From: Archangium sp. | Lineage (GTDB): Bacteria; Myxococcota; Myxococcia; Myxococcales; Myxococcaceae | DNA length: 18,920 nt | NCBI GenBank assembly: GCA_016793585.1 | Contig: JAEUJR010000378.1 | Span: 1 to 18,920 of the forward strand | Direction: 5' to 3' | Shown here: piece after piece, positions 1-9,609 of the stretch | How positions within the stretch are numbered: position 1 is the first letter of the stretch | Layout of the letters: the number at the start of each line of letters is the position of its first letter | Program-made: the position numbers and the translations under genes | The notes under the pieces: generated by a model | The model's database searches: none | What the model saw: only the letters and a program-made list of their open reading frames with translations | What the model was told of the DNA's origin: nothing

Positions 1-1
1 G

Positions 2-1599
<1,598 letters not shown>

Positions 1600-1603
<4 letters not shown>

Positions 1604-3132
1604 ACTTCCTCTGTCCCTCCTGCAGAACGCCGTTGCCGCGCGAGCAGACCGTCGGGCTCGTGACGTGCACGCAGTGTTCGGTGCAGGTCGACCTCACGCG
1701 CGTCGACACGGCTCCGGGGCAGGCGCGGCTGTGGCCAGAGGTCGACTTGAAGGGCGAGACGGTCAGCGGCCACGCGTTGCTCCAGCGCCTCGGCAGCGGC
1801 GGCATGGGCACGGTGTACGAAGCCGAGTCTCCCGTCGGCGCGCCCGTCGCCATGAAGGTGCTCTCGCCGATGCTGGCGGCCGAGCCCGCGCTGCGTGAGC
1901 GGTTTCGGCGTGAGGCCCGCGCGCTCACCCAGGTGAAGCACCCGCGCGTGGTGCAGCTCTTCGAAGAGGGCGAAGACAAGGGCTTCTGCTGGTACTCGAT
2001 GGAGCTGGTGAAGGGCCTCGACCTGCGCCACCGCCTCGAGAAGGGCGTGATGTCGGCGGCCGAGGTCGACGCGCTCGCGGTCGCGCTGCTCGAAGCGCTC
2101 GGCGCGGTGCACGAAGCGGGTGTCGTTCATCGCGACATCAAGCCCTCCAACATTCTGCTCGGGCCCGAAGGCCCGCGGCTGTGTGACTTCGGCATCGCGC
2201 AGGTGTCGGGCGCGACGACGTTGACCGAGTCGGCAGCGTTGCTCGGCAGTCTTCGCTACATGGCGCCCGAGCAGCGCTGGGGAAAAGCCGACGACCGCAG
2301 CGACCTCTACGCGCTCGGCGTGGTGCTGCACGAGGCGCTCGCAGGCGGCGTTCCCGGAGAGCAGCCGCTGCCCGCCTCGGTGCCGGCCTACCTCGTGCGC
2401 TTCATCGGCAAGCTGACGCAGCAGAGCCCGGCGCACCGGCCGGCTTCTGCCGCAGAGGCGATGAAGCTGCTCACGCAGTGGCGCAGCGGCTCACTGAAGC
2501 GGCTCGCCATCGGCGGTGGCCTTGCCGCCGTCGTGGTCGCGGGTGTCATCGGTGCGGTGCTGCTCGGTGGCGGCGAGCCCGAGGCCCCAGCTCCCGTGGT
2601 GCCGACGAACACCGCGGCGCCCACCCCGCCGGTGCCGCCGCTCGTGGTCGATGCCGGAGCACCCGTCGAGCCTGACGCCGGCGCGCCCACCCAACCGCTC
2701 GACGCTGGCTCGCTCGACATCGACCTCGACGCTCCAGCTGCGGGCGGCGCGCTCACCGTGCGAACCGTCGGCGCGCGCGGCATCGAGCTCGACGGCGTCA
2801 GGCGCGACGTGCCGAAGACGCCCATCGACCTGCCCGCCGGCCAGCACACGATTCAGTTCTTCTGCCCCGGCAGCGGAAAGATGCCGCCGGCGCCTTCGCC
2901 GCTCATCACGTTCACGATGGCCGTCGGCGACGTGCTCGACCAGTCGTGGGACTGCAAGACGAAGAAGCCGATGCCGCCGCCCGGGCTCGTGGCCGTGGGC
3001 CCGAAGGGGAAGCCAACGAAGTCGCCGACGCCGAAGTCGCTCGGGCCGAAGACCGACCTGCCACCCACGAAGTCGCTTTCACCGAAGGCGCCGGTCACGA
3101 AGAAGCCGGTGCCGAAGAAGAAGACGCCCTGA
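1600..3132 (+). CDS. Membrane Ser/Thr protein kinase with N-terminal zinc ribbon and PEGA-like C-terminal domain
   Basis: This is a Hanks-type (eukaryotic-like) protein kinase of 510 aa. An N-terminal zinc ribbon has C5-x2-C8 and C23-x2-C26. The kinase domain spans about 55-290, with a glycine loop [12 protein letters not shown] (64-75), catalytic Lys in AMKV (K86), HRDIKPSN (D179), DFG (196-198) and APE (222-224), so it should be active. One transmembrane helix lies at about 302-322. The outer part has a Pro/Ala linker with several DAG tripeptides, then a PEGA-like beta domain (about 384-455) with two cysteines (C422, C452) that could pair. It ends in a Lys/Pro-rich tail with repeated PTKS/SPK units. 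The ATG start overlaps the preceding stop (ATGA), so translation is probably coupled to the FHA sigma-54 activator, a plausible phosphorylation target or reader. It converges with the histidine kinase, with 3 nt between stop codons. Confidence 0.93.
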
Positions 3133-3135
3133 GCG

Positions 3136-4830
3136 TCACGCGGTCGAGAAGCGGTGCAGCACCGTCGACAACGTCGAGAGCGCCACGGGCTTGATGAGCA
3201 CGTCGTTCATGCCCGAGCGGCGGCAGGCCTCGAGGTCTTCGGGCAGCGTCGAGGCGGTGAGCGCGATGATGGGCAGGCTCGCCTTCACCGTTGCCAACGC
3301 GCGAATGCGCTCCGTCGCCTCGAAGCCGTCCATCTCGGGCATGTGACAGTCCATCAGCACCAGGGTGACGTCGTTCGACGCCGAGAGCAGCGAGAGCGCC
3401 TCGGAGCCTGAGGCGGCCTTGCGCGCCAGGAACCCCGACTTCTCGACCAGCTGCGCCGCGACCGCGAGGTTGATGGGGTTGTCGTCGACGACGAGCACCA
3501 CCCCCGCCTTGACGCTCGCGAGGGACAGCCCGTGTGGTGGCGTCAGCTCGACGAGGGTGCGCGAGCTGGGCTCGAACTGCAGCGTGAAGCCGAAGCGGCT
3601 GCCGCGGCCCGGCGTCGACTCCACCTCGATGTGGCCGCCCATCATCGTCACCAGCTGCTGTGCGAGCGCGAGGCCCAGGCCGCTGCCGCCGAAGCGCCGC
3701 GTCGTCGAGCCGTCTCCCTGCTGGAAGGCCGTGAACAGCTTCGGCACCAGGTCGGGCGCCATGCCGATGCCGGTGTCTCGCACCTCGAAGCGAAGCCGCA
3801 GCGGCCCCGTGGCGTGCACCTCGACCGTCACTTCCCCTCGCGGCGTGAACTTCACCGCGTTGCTGACGAGGTTGTTCAACACCTGCGTCACCCGCATGCC
3901 GTCGCCGCGCAGCGCGAGTGGAACGCCAGTCTCGAGCTGCAAGCTCAGACTGAGCCCCTTCTGCTGGGCCATTGGTTCGAACAGCGCCCGCACGTCGTCG
4001 AGCACGCGTTGCAGGTCGAAGTCGTGGCGGTCGATGGTGAGCTTGCCGGCCTCGGCCTTCGTCACGTCGAGCAGGTCGTTGATCAACGCGACCAGCAGCT
4101 TCCCCGAGCGTTGAATGAGCTGCAGGTTCTCGCGCTGCGCAGGCGTCACCGGCTCGGCGAGCATCGCCTCGGTCACCCCCAGCACGCCGTTCATCGGCGT
4201 TCGAATCTCGTGGCTGATGGTGGCGAGGAAGGTCGTCTTGGCCTGCTGGGCCTCTTGCAGCTCGCCGAAGGCGCGAACGTTGACGTCGTCGTACGCCCGC
4301 GCGAACGCCCAGATGACGAGCACCATCAGCGCGAAGTTCAGCGCCGTCGAGAGCCAGGGCGTGTCGTCGCGAAGCGGCAGGCTGTAGCCCTGGGCCGCCG
4401 CCCACAAGACCACCAGCCCGATGACGAGCTCTCCCAGCGCCCAACGCAGGGCCTCGTTGCGCCCGAGCGTGAAGGCCGCGAGCAGCGGCACCACCGCAAG
4501 GAAGCAGACGTTGGTGATGTCGACCGGCGTCTGGGCGAGCGCGGCGCCGGCGAACATCGCGGTGATGCCGTGCAGCGACAGCCGCGTCGGGCCCTGCAGC
4601 TTCCTGCTCCGCCGATGCCAGACGAGCGCCACGAGGCTGATGACGAACATTGCGCTCGTGGTCACCACCTGGCCCCACAGGCCGCTCGCCGCGTACGCGA
4701 GCGTCGACAACACCATCAGCGGCATCGCGAGGAAGTGCGCTCCGACGAAGAAGCGCGCGCGGATCAACTCGGCAGACGACAGCCCTTGCGGAAGGGCCGC
4801 GAGGGTGAGCCGTTCGATCCACGAATGCAC
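3136..4830 (-). CDS. Hybrid sensor histidine kinase/response regulator with multi-helix membrane sensor
   Basis: The 564-aa protein has about six hydrophobic segments in its first 180 residues (roughly 28-50, 53-71, 88-101, 107-123, 130-148, 160-178). A HisKA domain follows, with the phospho-acceptor His207 in ISHEIRTPMNG. The HATPase_c domain (about 305-420) shows LNNLVSNAVKF, DTGIGM (352-357) and GGSGLGLA. A C-terminal receiver domain (about 444-562) has the acidic pair DD449-450, phospho-acceptor Asp494 in LMDCHMPEMDG and Lys547 in LIKP. No separate HPt domain is present, so phosphate probably leaves to a partner elsewhere. The start is a GTG with GAGG only a few bases upstream, so the exact start is uncertain. 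It is divergent from thioredoxin and convergent with the Ser/Thr kinase. The signal sensed is unknown. Confidence 0.93.
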   Translation of the reverse strand: MHSWIERLTLAALPQGLSSAELIRARFFVGAHFLAMPLMVLSTLAYAASGLWGQVVTTSAMFVISLVALVWHRRSRKLQGPTRLSLHGITAMFAGAALAQTPVDITNVCFLAVVPLLAAFTLGRNEALRWALGELVIGLVVLWAAAQGYSLPLRDDTPWLSTALNFALMVLVIWAFARAYDDVNVRAFGELQEAQQAKTTFLATISHEIRTPMNGVLGVTEAMLAEPVTPAQRENLQLIQRSGKLLVALINDLLDVTKAEAGKLTIDRHDFDLQRVLDDVRALFEPMAQQKGLSLSLQLETGVPLALRGDGMRVTQVLNNLVSNAVKFTPRGEVTVEVHATGPLRLRFEVRDTGIGMAPDLVPKLFTAFQQGDGSTTRRFGGSGLGLALAQQLVTMMGGHIEVESTPGRGSRFGFTLQFEPSSRTLVELTPPHGLSLASVKAGVVLVVDDNPINLAVAAQLVEKSGFLARKAASGSEALSLLSASNDVTLVLMDCHMPEMDGFEATERIRALATVKASLPIIALTASTLPEDLEACRRSGMNDVLIKPVALSTLSTVLHRFSTA

Positions 4831-4936
4831 CCCTCATCAGTAGCGGGCTGGACTGGCCTTGCGCTGCGAGTCATGGTCGACACCCGCTGAATCCTCCCGC
4901 TGCCTGGGTCACTCCTATGTGGCGAGCGTGAAAAGA

Positions 4937-4953
4937 CCCCCGAACCGCGGGGG
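4937..4953 (+). promoter_or_regulatory. GC hairpin in the thioredoxin leader
   Basis: CCCCCG (4937-4942) and CGGGGG (4948-4953) form a perfect 6-bp stem with a 5-nt loop, ending just before the GAAAGGA ribosome-binding site (4955-4961) of the thioredoxin gene. No U-tract follows, so it is not a classic terminator. It could be a leader stability element or may tune translation initiation. Function is inferred from position only. Confidence 0.45.
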
Positions 4954-4972
4954 CGAAAGGACCTGAAGCACC

Positions 4973-5359
4973 ATGGCGACGGGAACACTGGAGCTCACCG
5001 AAGAGAACTTCGAAGCCACCCTGCAGAAGGGCGGCATTCTGCTCATCGACTTCTGGGCCGAGTGGTGTGGCCCGTGCCGCGCGTTCGCGCCGGTGTTCGA
5101 GGCCGCCGCGAAGAAGCACACCGACGTCACCTTCGCGAAGGTCGACACCGAGGCGCAGCAGGGCCTCGCGGCCGCGTTCGAGATTCAGGCGATTCCCACG
5201 CTCGCCGTGTTTCGTGACGGGGTGATGCTGGGCCGCAACGCCGGCGCGCTGCCCGGAGCCGCGCTCGAGGGCGTCATCGAGCAGGTGCGCGGCCTCGACA
5301 TGGAGAAGATCAAGCAGGAGATCGCCGAGCAGAAGAAGAACCAGAAGCCCGCGGAGTGA
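4973..5359 (+). CDS. trxA: Thioredoxin
   Basis: This is a 128-aa thioredoxin-fold disulfide reductase, presumably cytoplasmic since no signal peptide is seen. The redox motif is WCGPC (Cys32 and Cys35) and the cis-proline loop is AIPT (Pro75), followed by the usual LAVFRDG strand. It ends with an unusual charged tail of about 18 residues (EKIKQEIAEQKKNQKPAE) beyond the roughly 105-110 aa core. The ATG is preceded by GAAAGGA about 11 nt upstream. The gene stands alone: it is divergent from the hybrid histidine kinase and its stop codon lies 1 nt from that of a convergent ABC permease. The symbol is given for family identity; the genome probably has other thioredoxins and this need not be the main one. 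Confidence 0.93.
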   Translation: MATGTLELTEENFEATLQKGGILLIDFWAEWCGPCRAFAPVFEAAAKKHTDVTFAKVDTEAQQGLAAAFEIQAIPTLAVFRDGVMLGRNAGALPGAALEGVIEQVRGLDMEKIKQEIAEQKKNQKPAE

Positions 5360-5372
5360 GTCACTCGCGGGC
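5347..5372. terminator. Palindrome over both convergent stop codons (probable bidirectional terminator)
   Basis: GCCCGCG plus AGTGA (5347-5353, 5355-5359, with one bulged G at 5354) is complementary to TCACTCGCGGGC (5361-5372). The near-perfect hairpin contains the TGA of thioredoxin (5357-5359) and the TCA (reverse TGA) of the opposing permease (5361-5363). No T-runs flank it, so it is an intrinsic-terminator-like stem without a U-tract. It could end both transcripts or protect their 3' ends. Confidence 0.5.
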
Positions 5373-6362
5373 CCGGCGCAGCATCAGCAGCAGAAACAGC
5401 GGGCCGCCCAGCAGCGCCGTGATGACGCCGACGGGAGGCTCGGTCTGGAACACGCGGAACATGAGGCGCGCGGCGAGGTCGGCCAGCATGAGGAAGCTGG
5501 CGCCCCAAAGCGCGCTCGCCGGCAACGAGAGGCGTTGATCGGCCCCCAGCACCAACCTCGCGAGGTGGGGCACCAGCAGGCCGACGAAGCCCACGAGCCC
5601 CGAGAGCGAGACGGCGGCAGAGACCGCGGCCGACGCGAGCAGCAACAGCAGCAGTCGGGTGCGCCGCACGTCGACGCCGAGTGACTGCGCGTCGTCGTCA
5701 CCCAGCATCAGCAGGTTGATGCGGCCCGACAGGCTCCACATGGCCAGCACCGCGACCACGACGATGACGCCGGTGAAGCCGAGCGCGCTCCATGACTCGT
5801 GCCCCAGCGAGCCGGCGAGCCAGAAGAGCACCTCGCCCAGCTTGTCGGGCGCGACGAGGGCCTTGATGAAGATGATGGCCGCGAGCGCGAAGGCGTTGAA
5901 GATGACGCCGGCGAGCAGCGTGCTGGTCGACCCATCGCCGCGGCTCGAGCGCCCGACCACCAGCACCAGCCCCGTCGCCACCACCGCGCCGACGAGCGCG
6001 AACACCGACGCTCCCGAGAGCCCCACGACGCCGGCGGTGGTGAGCCCGAGCGCGATGGCGATGGTGGCGCCGAGGGCAGCGCCGCCCGAGACGCCCAGCA
6101 CGAACGGGTCGGCGAGCGGGTTGCGCAAGAGCGCCTGCAGCATCGAGCCCGACGAGGCGAGCGCCGCGCCCACGAGCGCCGCCAGCACCACGCGCGGCAA
6201 GCGCAGCGACATGAGAATCGTGTGCGCGGTGGTGCCGGTGGTGAACGCTTCGCCGAGGTCGAGCGACTGTTCTCCCAGGGCGAGGGCGAGCAGGGCGCAC
6301 GCGCAGGCCAGCAGCGTCAACGCGCCACTGACGAGAAGCACGCGGCTGGCCGTCGCTCGCAC
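5361..6362 (-). CDS. FecCD/BtuC-family ABC transporter permease
   Basis: This is the membrane subunit of an importer for iron-siderophore, heme or cobalamin. The frame shows the family signatures LRLPRVVLAALVGAAL, then MLQALLRNPLADPFVLGVSGG, the loop GFVGLLVPHLARLVLG that contacts the ATPase, and near the end PPVGVITALLGGPLFLLLM. Many hydrophobic helices are visible. No ATG lies before the first helix. The GTG at 6362 gives 333 aa, the usual family length, although no good ribosome-binding site precedes it. The open frame continues upstream to 6722, but that extra part is polar, low in family similarity, and antisense to a plausible membrane gene. No binding protein or ATPase gene is adjacent: downstream is convergent thioredoxin and upstream is a divergent small gene. 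The substrate therefore cannot be told. Confidence 0.88.
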   Translation of the reverse strand: MRATASRVLLVSGALTLLACACALLALALGEQSLDLGEAFTTGTTAHTILMSLRLPRVVLAALVGAALASSGSMLQALLRNPLADPFVLGVSGGAALGATIAIALGLTTAGVVGLSGASVFALVGAVVATGLVLVVGRSSRGDGSTSTLLAGVIFNAFALAAIIFIKALVAPDKLGEVLFWLAGSLGHESWSALGFTGVIVVVAVLAMWSLSGRINLLMLGDDDAQSLGVDVRRTRLLLLLLASAAVSAAVSLSGLVGFVGLLVPHLARLVLGADQRLSLPASALWGASFLMLADLAARLMFRVFQTEPPVGVITALLGGPLFLLLMLRRARE

Positions 6363-6431
6363 GGGGCGCGGCGTAGTCGTGTCGGTGCGGGGAGTCGACT
6401 GCGCAGTGCAGCACTGGAGTACGAAGCAGGT

Positions 6432-6743
6432 GTGGAGTCGCTCTTCGAAGCGCTGTTCTGGGTGTTCCCGGCGGGCCTCGCCGCGGGCGCCCTCTTCAAC
6501 CTGGTGACGTTCATCGAAGAGCTGAGCGAGGTGCGCGCAGGTCGACCAGCGGGCAGCCGCCTTCGCACCGCCGGGCTGCTGGTCATCTCGGTGGGGCTGG
6601 TGAAGCTCGGCCTCGTGGCGGCCATCACCGACCCCAGACACGGCAGCGAGATCGTCGGCTGGCCGATGCTGGCTGCTGCAGCGGTGGGGGGCCTCGCGTT
6701 CGGGCTCCGCCTTCGCCGGCACCTGCGCCGCTCAGCGCGGTGA
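6432..6743 (+). CDS. Small hypothetical membrane protein
   Basis: I do not recognise this family. From a GTG at 6432 the frame encodes about 103 aa with three hydrophobic segments (about residues 5-24, 46-64 and 74-90) and a strongly basic C-terminus (RLRRHLRRSAR), consistent with an inner-membrane protein whose tail is cytoplasmic. The same frame is open further upstream but there encodes Arg/Glu-rich sequence that is antisense shadow of the permease gene, so the gene must start near here. GGAG lies 12 nt before the GTG, a weak fit, and the start is uncertain. It is divergent from the FecCD permease (about 70 nt apart) and ends 28 nt before the lipoprotein gene. Confidence 0.5.
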   Translation: MESLFEALFWVFPAGLAAGALFNLVTFIEELSEVRAGRPAGSRLRTAGLLVISVGLVKLGLVAAITDPRHGSEIVGWPMLAAAAVGGLAFGLRLRRHLRRSAR

Positions 6744-6771
6744 GGCCCGCTCGGCTATCGTCGCGAGGCCC

Positions 6772-8712
6772 ATGCGCAGCGCCCTGCCGATGGTGTTCGC
6801 CTGCTTCGCGTCGGCCGCGTGCCAGTGCAGCCCGGGCGGAGAGACGCTGAAGCTCGTGGGCCCCCAGGTGATGCTGCGCACGGGCTCGGCGCGGTTTCAG
6901 GTGAGCGTGCTCGGAGCCGACGGCCAGCCCGGCGCGGGTGACGTCTTCCTCGGCAGCGACCACGGCTCGTTGCGCGGCGGTGTGCAGGTGCCGTTGAGCG
7001 CCGAGGGCGCGGCCGGCGTCGAGCTGACCTGCGCGCCGACGGAAGACCCTGACTGCGCGGGGCCGCTCGTCACGCTCGTGGCCACGTGGCGCGGTCAGCG
7101 GGCGCAGCGTGAGGTGCAGCTCGTCGACGTCATCGAGCGCGGTGGTGGCGCCGCGGGCCCCTTCGATGCCGGCCAGTCAGACGCGGGCCCTTCAGACGCG
7201 GGCGGGTTCGATGCCGGCGTGGCGGATGCCGGCCCTGGCGATGGCGGGCCCTGCGCGGTGTCGGCGAGCAGCTCGCTGGGCTGCGAGTTCCTGGCGGCGG
7301 CGGTACCGCCCGAGGCCGCGACGAGGGGCTCCTGCTACGCGGTGGTGCTGGCGAACGGCGGCGCGCAGCCGGCCGAGGTGACGGTGGAGCGAGACGGGCG
7401 TCTGCTCACGCCGTACGACTTCATTCGTCTCATCGACGGGAGCGGTATGCCGGGCTTTGCGCGCATCACGACGGTGGCGGGCAGGGCTCAGGTGCCGCCG
7501 AACCGTGTCGCGGTGTTGTTCCTCGCCGGAGAACCGGCTGGCAGTGCGGGCCAGCAGGCCATCGCCTGCCCGGTGCCGCCTGCCGAGCAGCTCGGCTTCC
7601 AGGTGAGGGGCACCAGCACCTTCCCCGCGTATCGCATCACCTCGAGCCGCCCCGTCGCGGCCTATGACATCTACCCGTTCGGCGGCGCCGCCAGCACGGT
7701 CGCGAGCGCGAGCCTGCTGCTGCCGACGAGCGCGTGGTCGACCGTCTCGGTGGCCGTCACGCCCGGGCCGTCGGTCGGCTACGACCCGTACCTGCAGGTC
7801 TTCGCCACCGAAGACGCGACCGAGGTGAACGTCGAGGCGCCCGTGGCCATCGCGCCCGGCCCCGGCGTGGTTGGCAGCAGCGCGCGCCAGGTGGTTCCGC
7901 GAGTGCTGCGCCGCGGTGAGGTGCTGCAGCTCTCCCAGCCCGCCGAGCTGGGCGGCTCGACGATTCGTTCGAACAAGCCGGTCGCCGTCTGGGGCGGGCA
8001 CGCCTGCATGAACGTGCCGACGACCGCCTTCGCCTGCGACTCCGCGCACCAGCAGCTGCCGCCCGTCTCGCACCTGGGCAGCGAGTACGTCGCCGTGCGG
8101 CCGCCTTCACGCTCGAGCGCCGAAGAGCCTGCGCTGTGGCGCTTCGTGGGGACGCGCACGGGCACGATGTTGACCTTCACGCCTCCGCAGCCCGCCGCGC
8201 CCACCACGCTCGAGCCCGGCCAGACGGCCGAGTTCTGGGCGCCGGGGCCCTTCGTCGTGCGCTCGCAAGACGGGCTGCACCCCTTCCTCGCGACCCAGCT
8301 GATGCACGGCGGCGGTGACTTCGCGGCGAACGTCGGCGACCCAGACTTCGTGCTGCTGGTGCCGCCAGGCCAGTTCCTCTCGAGCTACCTCTTCTTCACC
8401 GACCCCACCTACGCGAACACCTTTCTCGTCTTCGTGCGCCGTCGCACGTCGCAGGGCTCGTTCGCGCCCGTCACGCTCGACTGCGGGGGCGCGTTGGCCT
8501 GGCTGCCGACCGGCGACCCGGCCTTCGAGTACGCGATTCGCACCTGGCACGACACCGACACGGCCGGGTGCACCAACGGCATGCGGCGCGCGTCGAGCGC
8601 CGAGCCCTTCGGCCTCACCGTCTGGGGCACCGACTTCTTCGTCAGCTACGCGTACCCTGCCGGTATGGGCGTCAACCGCATCAACACCGTCGACCCAGAC
8701 CCGATTCGCTAA
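6772..8712 (+). CDS. IgGFc-binding-domain lipoprotein
   Basis: The 646-aa protein is predicted to be exported and surface-exposed. It begins with a short signal ending ASAAC (Cys17), a relaxed lipobox. Residues about 25-118 look like a bacterial Ig-like module. An Asp-Ala-Gly-rich linker follows (about 131-158, repeats such as SDAG and FDAG). The large C-terminal part resembles the IgGFc-binding N-terminal domain (a family name from human FCGBP), with the type of segment seen in TSRPVAAYDIYPFGG, LLLPTSAW, VFATEDATEVNV and the ending SYAYPAGMGVNRINTV. Cysteines are scattered and may form disulfides. In bacteria the domain is thought to belong to adhesion or surface proteins; binding of immunoglobulin is not implied. 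The LysR gene starts 3 nt after its stop. Confidence 0.8.
   Translation: MRSALPMVFACFASAACQCSPGGETLKLVGPQVMLRTGSARFQVSVLGADGQPGAGDVFLGSDHGSLRGGVQVPLSAEGAAGVELTCAPTEDPDCAGPLVTLVATWRGQRAQREVQLVDVIERGGGAAGPFDAGQSDAGPSDAGGFDAGVADAGPGDGGPCAVSASSSLGCEFLAAAVPPEAATRGSCYAVVLANGGAQPAEVTVERDGRLLTPYDFIRLIDGSGMPGFARITTVAGRAQVPPNRVAVLFLAGEPAGSAGQQAIACPVPPAEQLGFQVRGTSTFPAYRITSSRPVAAYDIYPFGGAASTVASASLLLPTSAWSTVSVAVTPGPSVGYDPYLQVFATEDATEVNVEAPVAIAPGPGVVGSSARQVVPRVLRRGEVLQLSQPAELGGSTIRSNKPVAVWGGHACMNVPTTAFACDSAHQQLPPVSHLGSEYVAVRPPSRSSAEEPALWRFVGTRTGTMLTFTPPQPAAPTTLEPGQTAEFWAPGPFVVRSQDGLHPFLATQLMHGGGDFAANVGDPDFVLLVPPGQFLSSYLFFTDPTYANTFLVFVRRRTSQGSFAPVTLDCGGALAWLPTGDPAFEYAIRTWHDTDTAGCTNGMRRASSAEPFGLTVWGTDFFVSYAYPAGMGVNRINTVDPDPIR
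7163..7246 (+). repeat. Asp-Ala-Gly codon repeat (linker)
   Basis: Irregular repeats of GATGCCGGC or GACGCGGGC encode DAG tripeptides every 4-5 residues in the lipoprotein linker. Similar DAG units occur in the Ser/Thr kinase linker (about 2650-2710). The repeat is a flexible spacer between folded domains. Confidence 0.7.
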
Positions 8713-8715
8713 CCA

Positions 8716-9609
8716 ATGGACATCTACCAACTGCGAACGCTGGTGGTGGTGGCGCGCGAGGGCAGCATCACCCGCGGCTCCGAGCTGCTGCACCTGAGCC
8801 AGCCGGCGGTGAGCGCGCACATCAAGGCCATCGAAGAGGAGCTGGGCCTGGCGCTGTTCGACCGCACGCCCCGGGGCATGACGTTGACCCGTGACGGAGA
8901 GCGGCTGCTGCCGCGCGCCGAGCAGATTCTCGCTGCGCATCGCGAGCTGATGGACGAGGCCATGCGCATCAAGGGCCGCCTCACGGGCAAGCTGCGGCTC
9001 GGCACGGGTGGAGCGTCGAACAACGAGGCCATCGGGCGGCTGCTGACGGCGCTCTCGGAGCGGTACCCCGAGGTCGAGGTGGCGCTCAAACACGGCACCT
9101 CGCGCGAGATTCTCGAGGGGCTGCGGGCCGGAACGCTCGACGCCGGTTTCTACAACGAGGCCGACGAGCCCGACCCCTCGCTGGCGACGCTCGAGGTCTC
9201 GCGCTTCACCACCTTTCTCGTCGCGCCGCCCTCGGTGGTGCGCCGGCCCCTCGACTGGAAGGTGCTGAGCGAGCTCCCGTGGGTGTACCCGGCGGCCAGC
9301 GCGTGCTGCGGCAGAACGGCCGAGCACCTCTTCAAGAAGCACCAGGTTCGCCCGCGCAAGCTCGTCAGCGTCGACCGCGAAGACGTGACGCGAACGCTGG
9401 TGGCCGGTGGGCTTGGCGTCGGGTTGTTGCACGCCGACACCGCGAAGGAGGCCGCCGCGCGGGGTGAGGTCGAGCTGCTGCTCGAGGCCGACACGGTGGT
9501 GCGCGTGCTCTTCGCGCACCTGGCCACCCGCACCCACGACCCCCTGCTGCGCGCGGCGGTGGCCATTCTTCGTGAAGGCTCAGGGCTTCGCGGGGCGAAG
9601 GACGAGTGA
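8716..9609 (+). CDS. LysR-family transcriptional regulator
   Basis: This 297-aa protein has the typical family length. The N-terminal winged helix-turn-helix is clear: YQLRTLVVVAREGSITRGSE, then LSQPAVSAHIKAIEEELGLALFDRTPRG (about residues 4-55) and TLTRDGERLLPRAEQIL. The rest is a periplasmic-binding-protein-like effector domain (about 90-290) containing a vicinal cysteine pair (Cys197-Cys198), which could make the sensor redox- or metal-responsive (inference). The ATG is 3 nt after the lipoprotein stop, so the two are probably cotranscribed, although no clear ribosome-binding site precedes it. It converges on the MFS gene, and the two 3' ends overlap by 30 nt. LysR proteins usually control a divergent neighbour; none is present here, so the target is not evident. 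Confidence 0.93.
   Translation: MDIYQLRTLVVVAREGSITRGSELLHLSQPAVSAHIKAIEEELGLALFDRTPRGMTLTRDGERLLPRAEQILAAHRELMDEAMRIKGRLTGKLRLGTGGASNNEAIGRLLTALSERYPEVEVALKHGTSREILEGLRAGTLDAGFYNEADEPDPSLATLEVSRFTTFLVAPPSVVRRPLDWKVLSELPWVYPAASACCGRTAEHLFKKHQVRPRKLVSVDREDVTRTLVAGGLGVGLLHADTAKEAAARGEVELLLEADTVVRVLFAHLATRTHDPLLRAAVAILREGSGLRGAKDE

Noticed and set aside
3532..4890. Long forward open frame opposite the hybrid histidine kinase
   Set aside because: It is Arg/His/Gln-rich shadow sequence. The reverse strand shows complete HisKA, HATPase and receiver motifs.
4831..4972. Possible sigma-54 or sigma-70 promoter elements between the histidine kinase and thioredoxin
   Set aside because: No GG-N10-GC pair with a good consensus, and no -35/-10 pair with correct spacing, could be supported by eye.
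6363..6722. N-terminal extension of the FecCD permease to an upstream ATG
   Set aside because: It would add 120 polar residues unlike the family and lie antisense to the small membrane gene. The GTG at 6362 gives the normal length.
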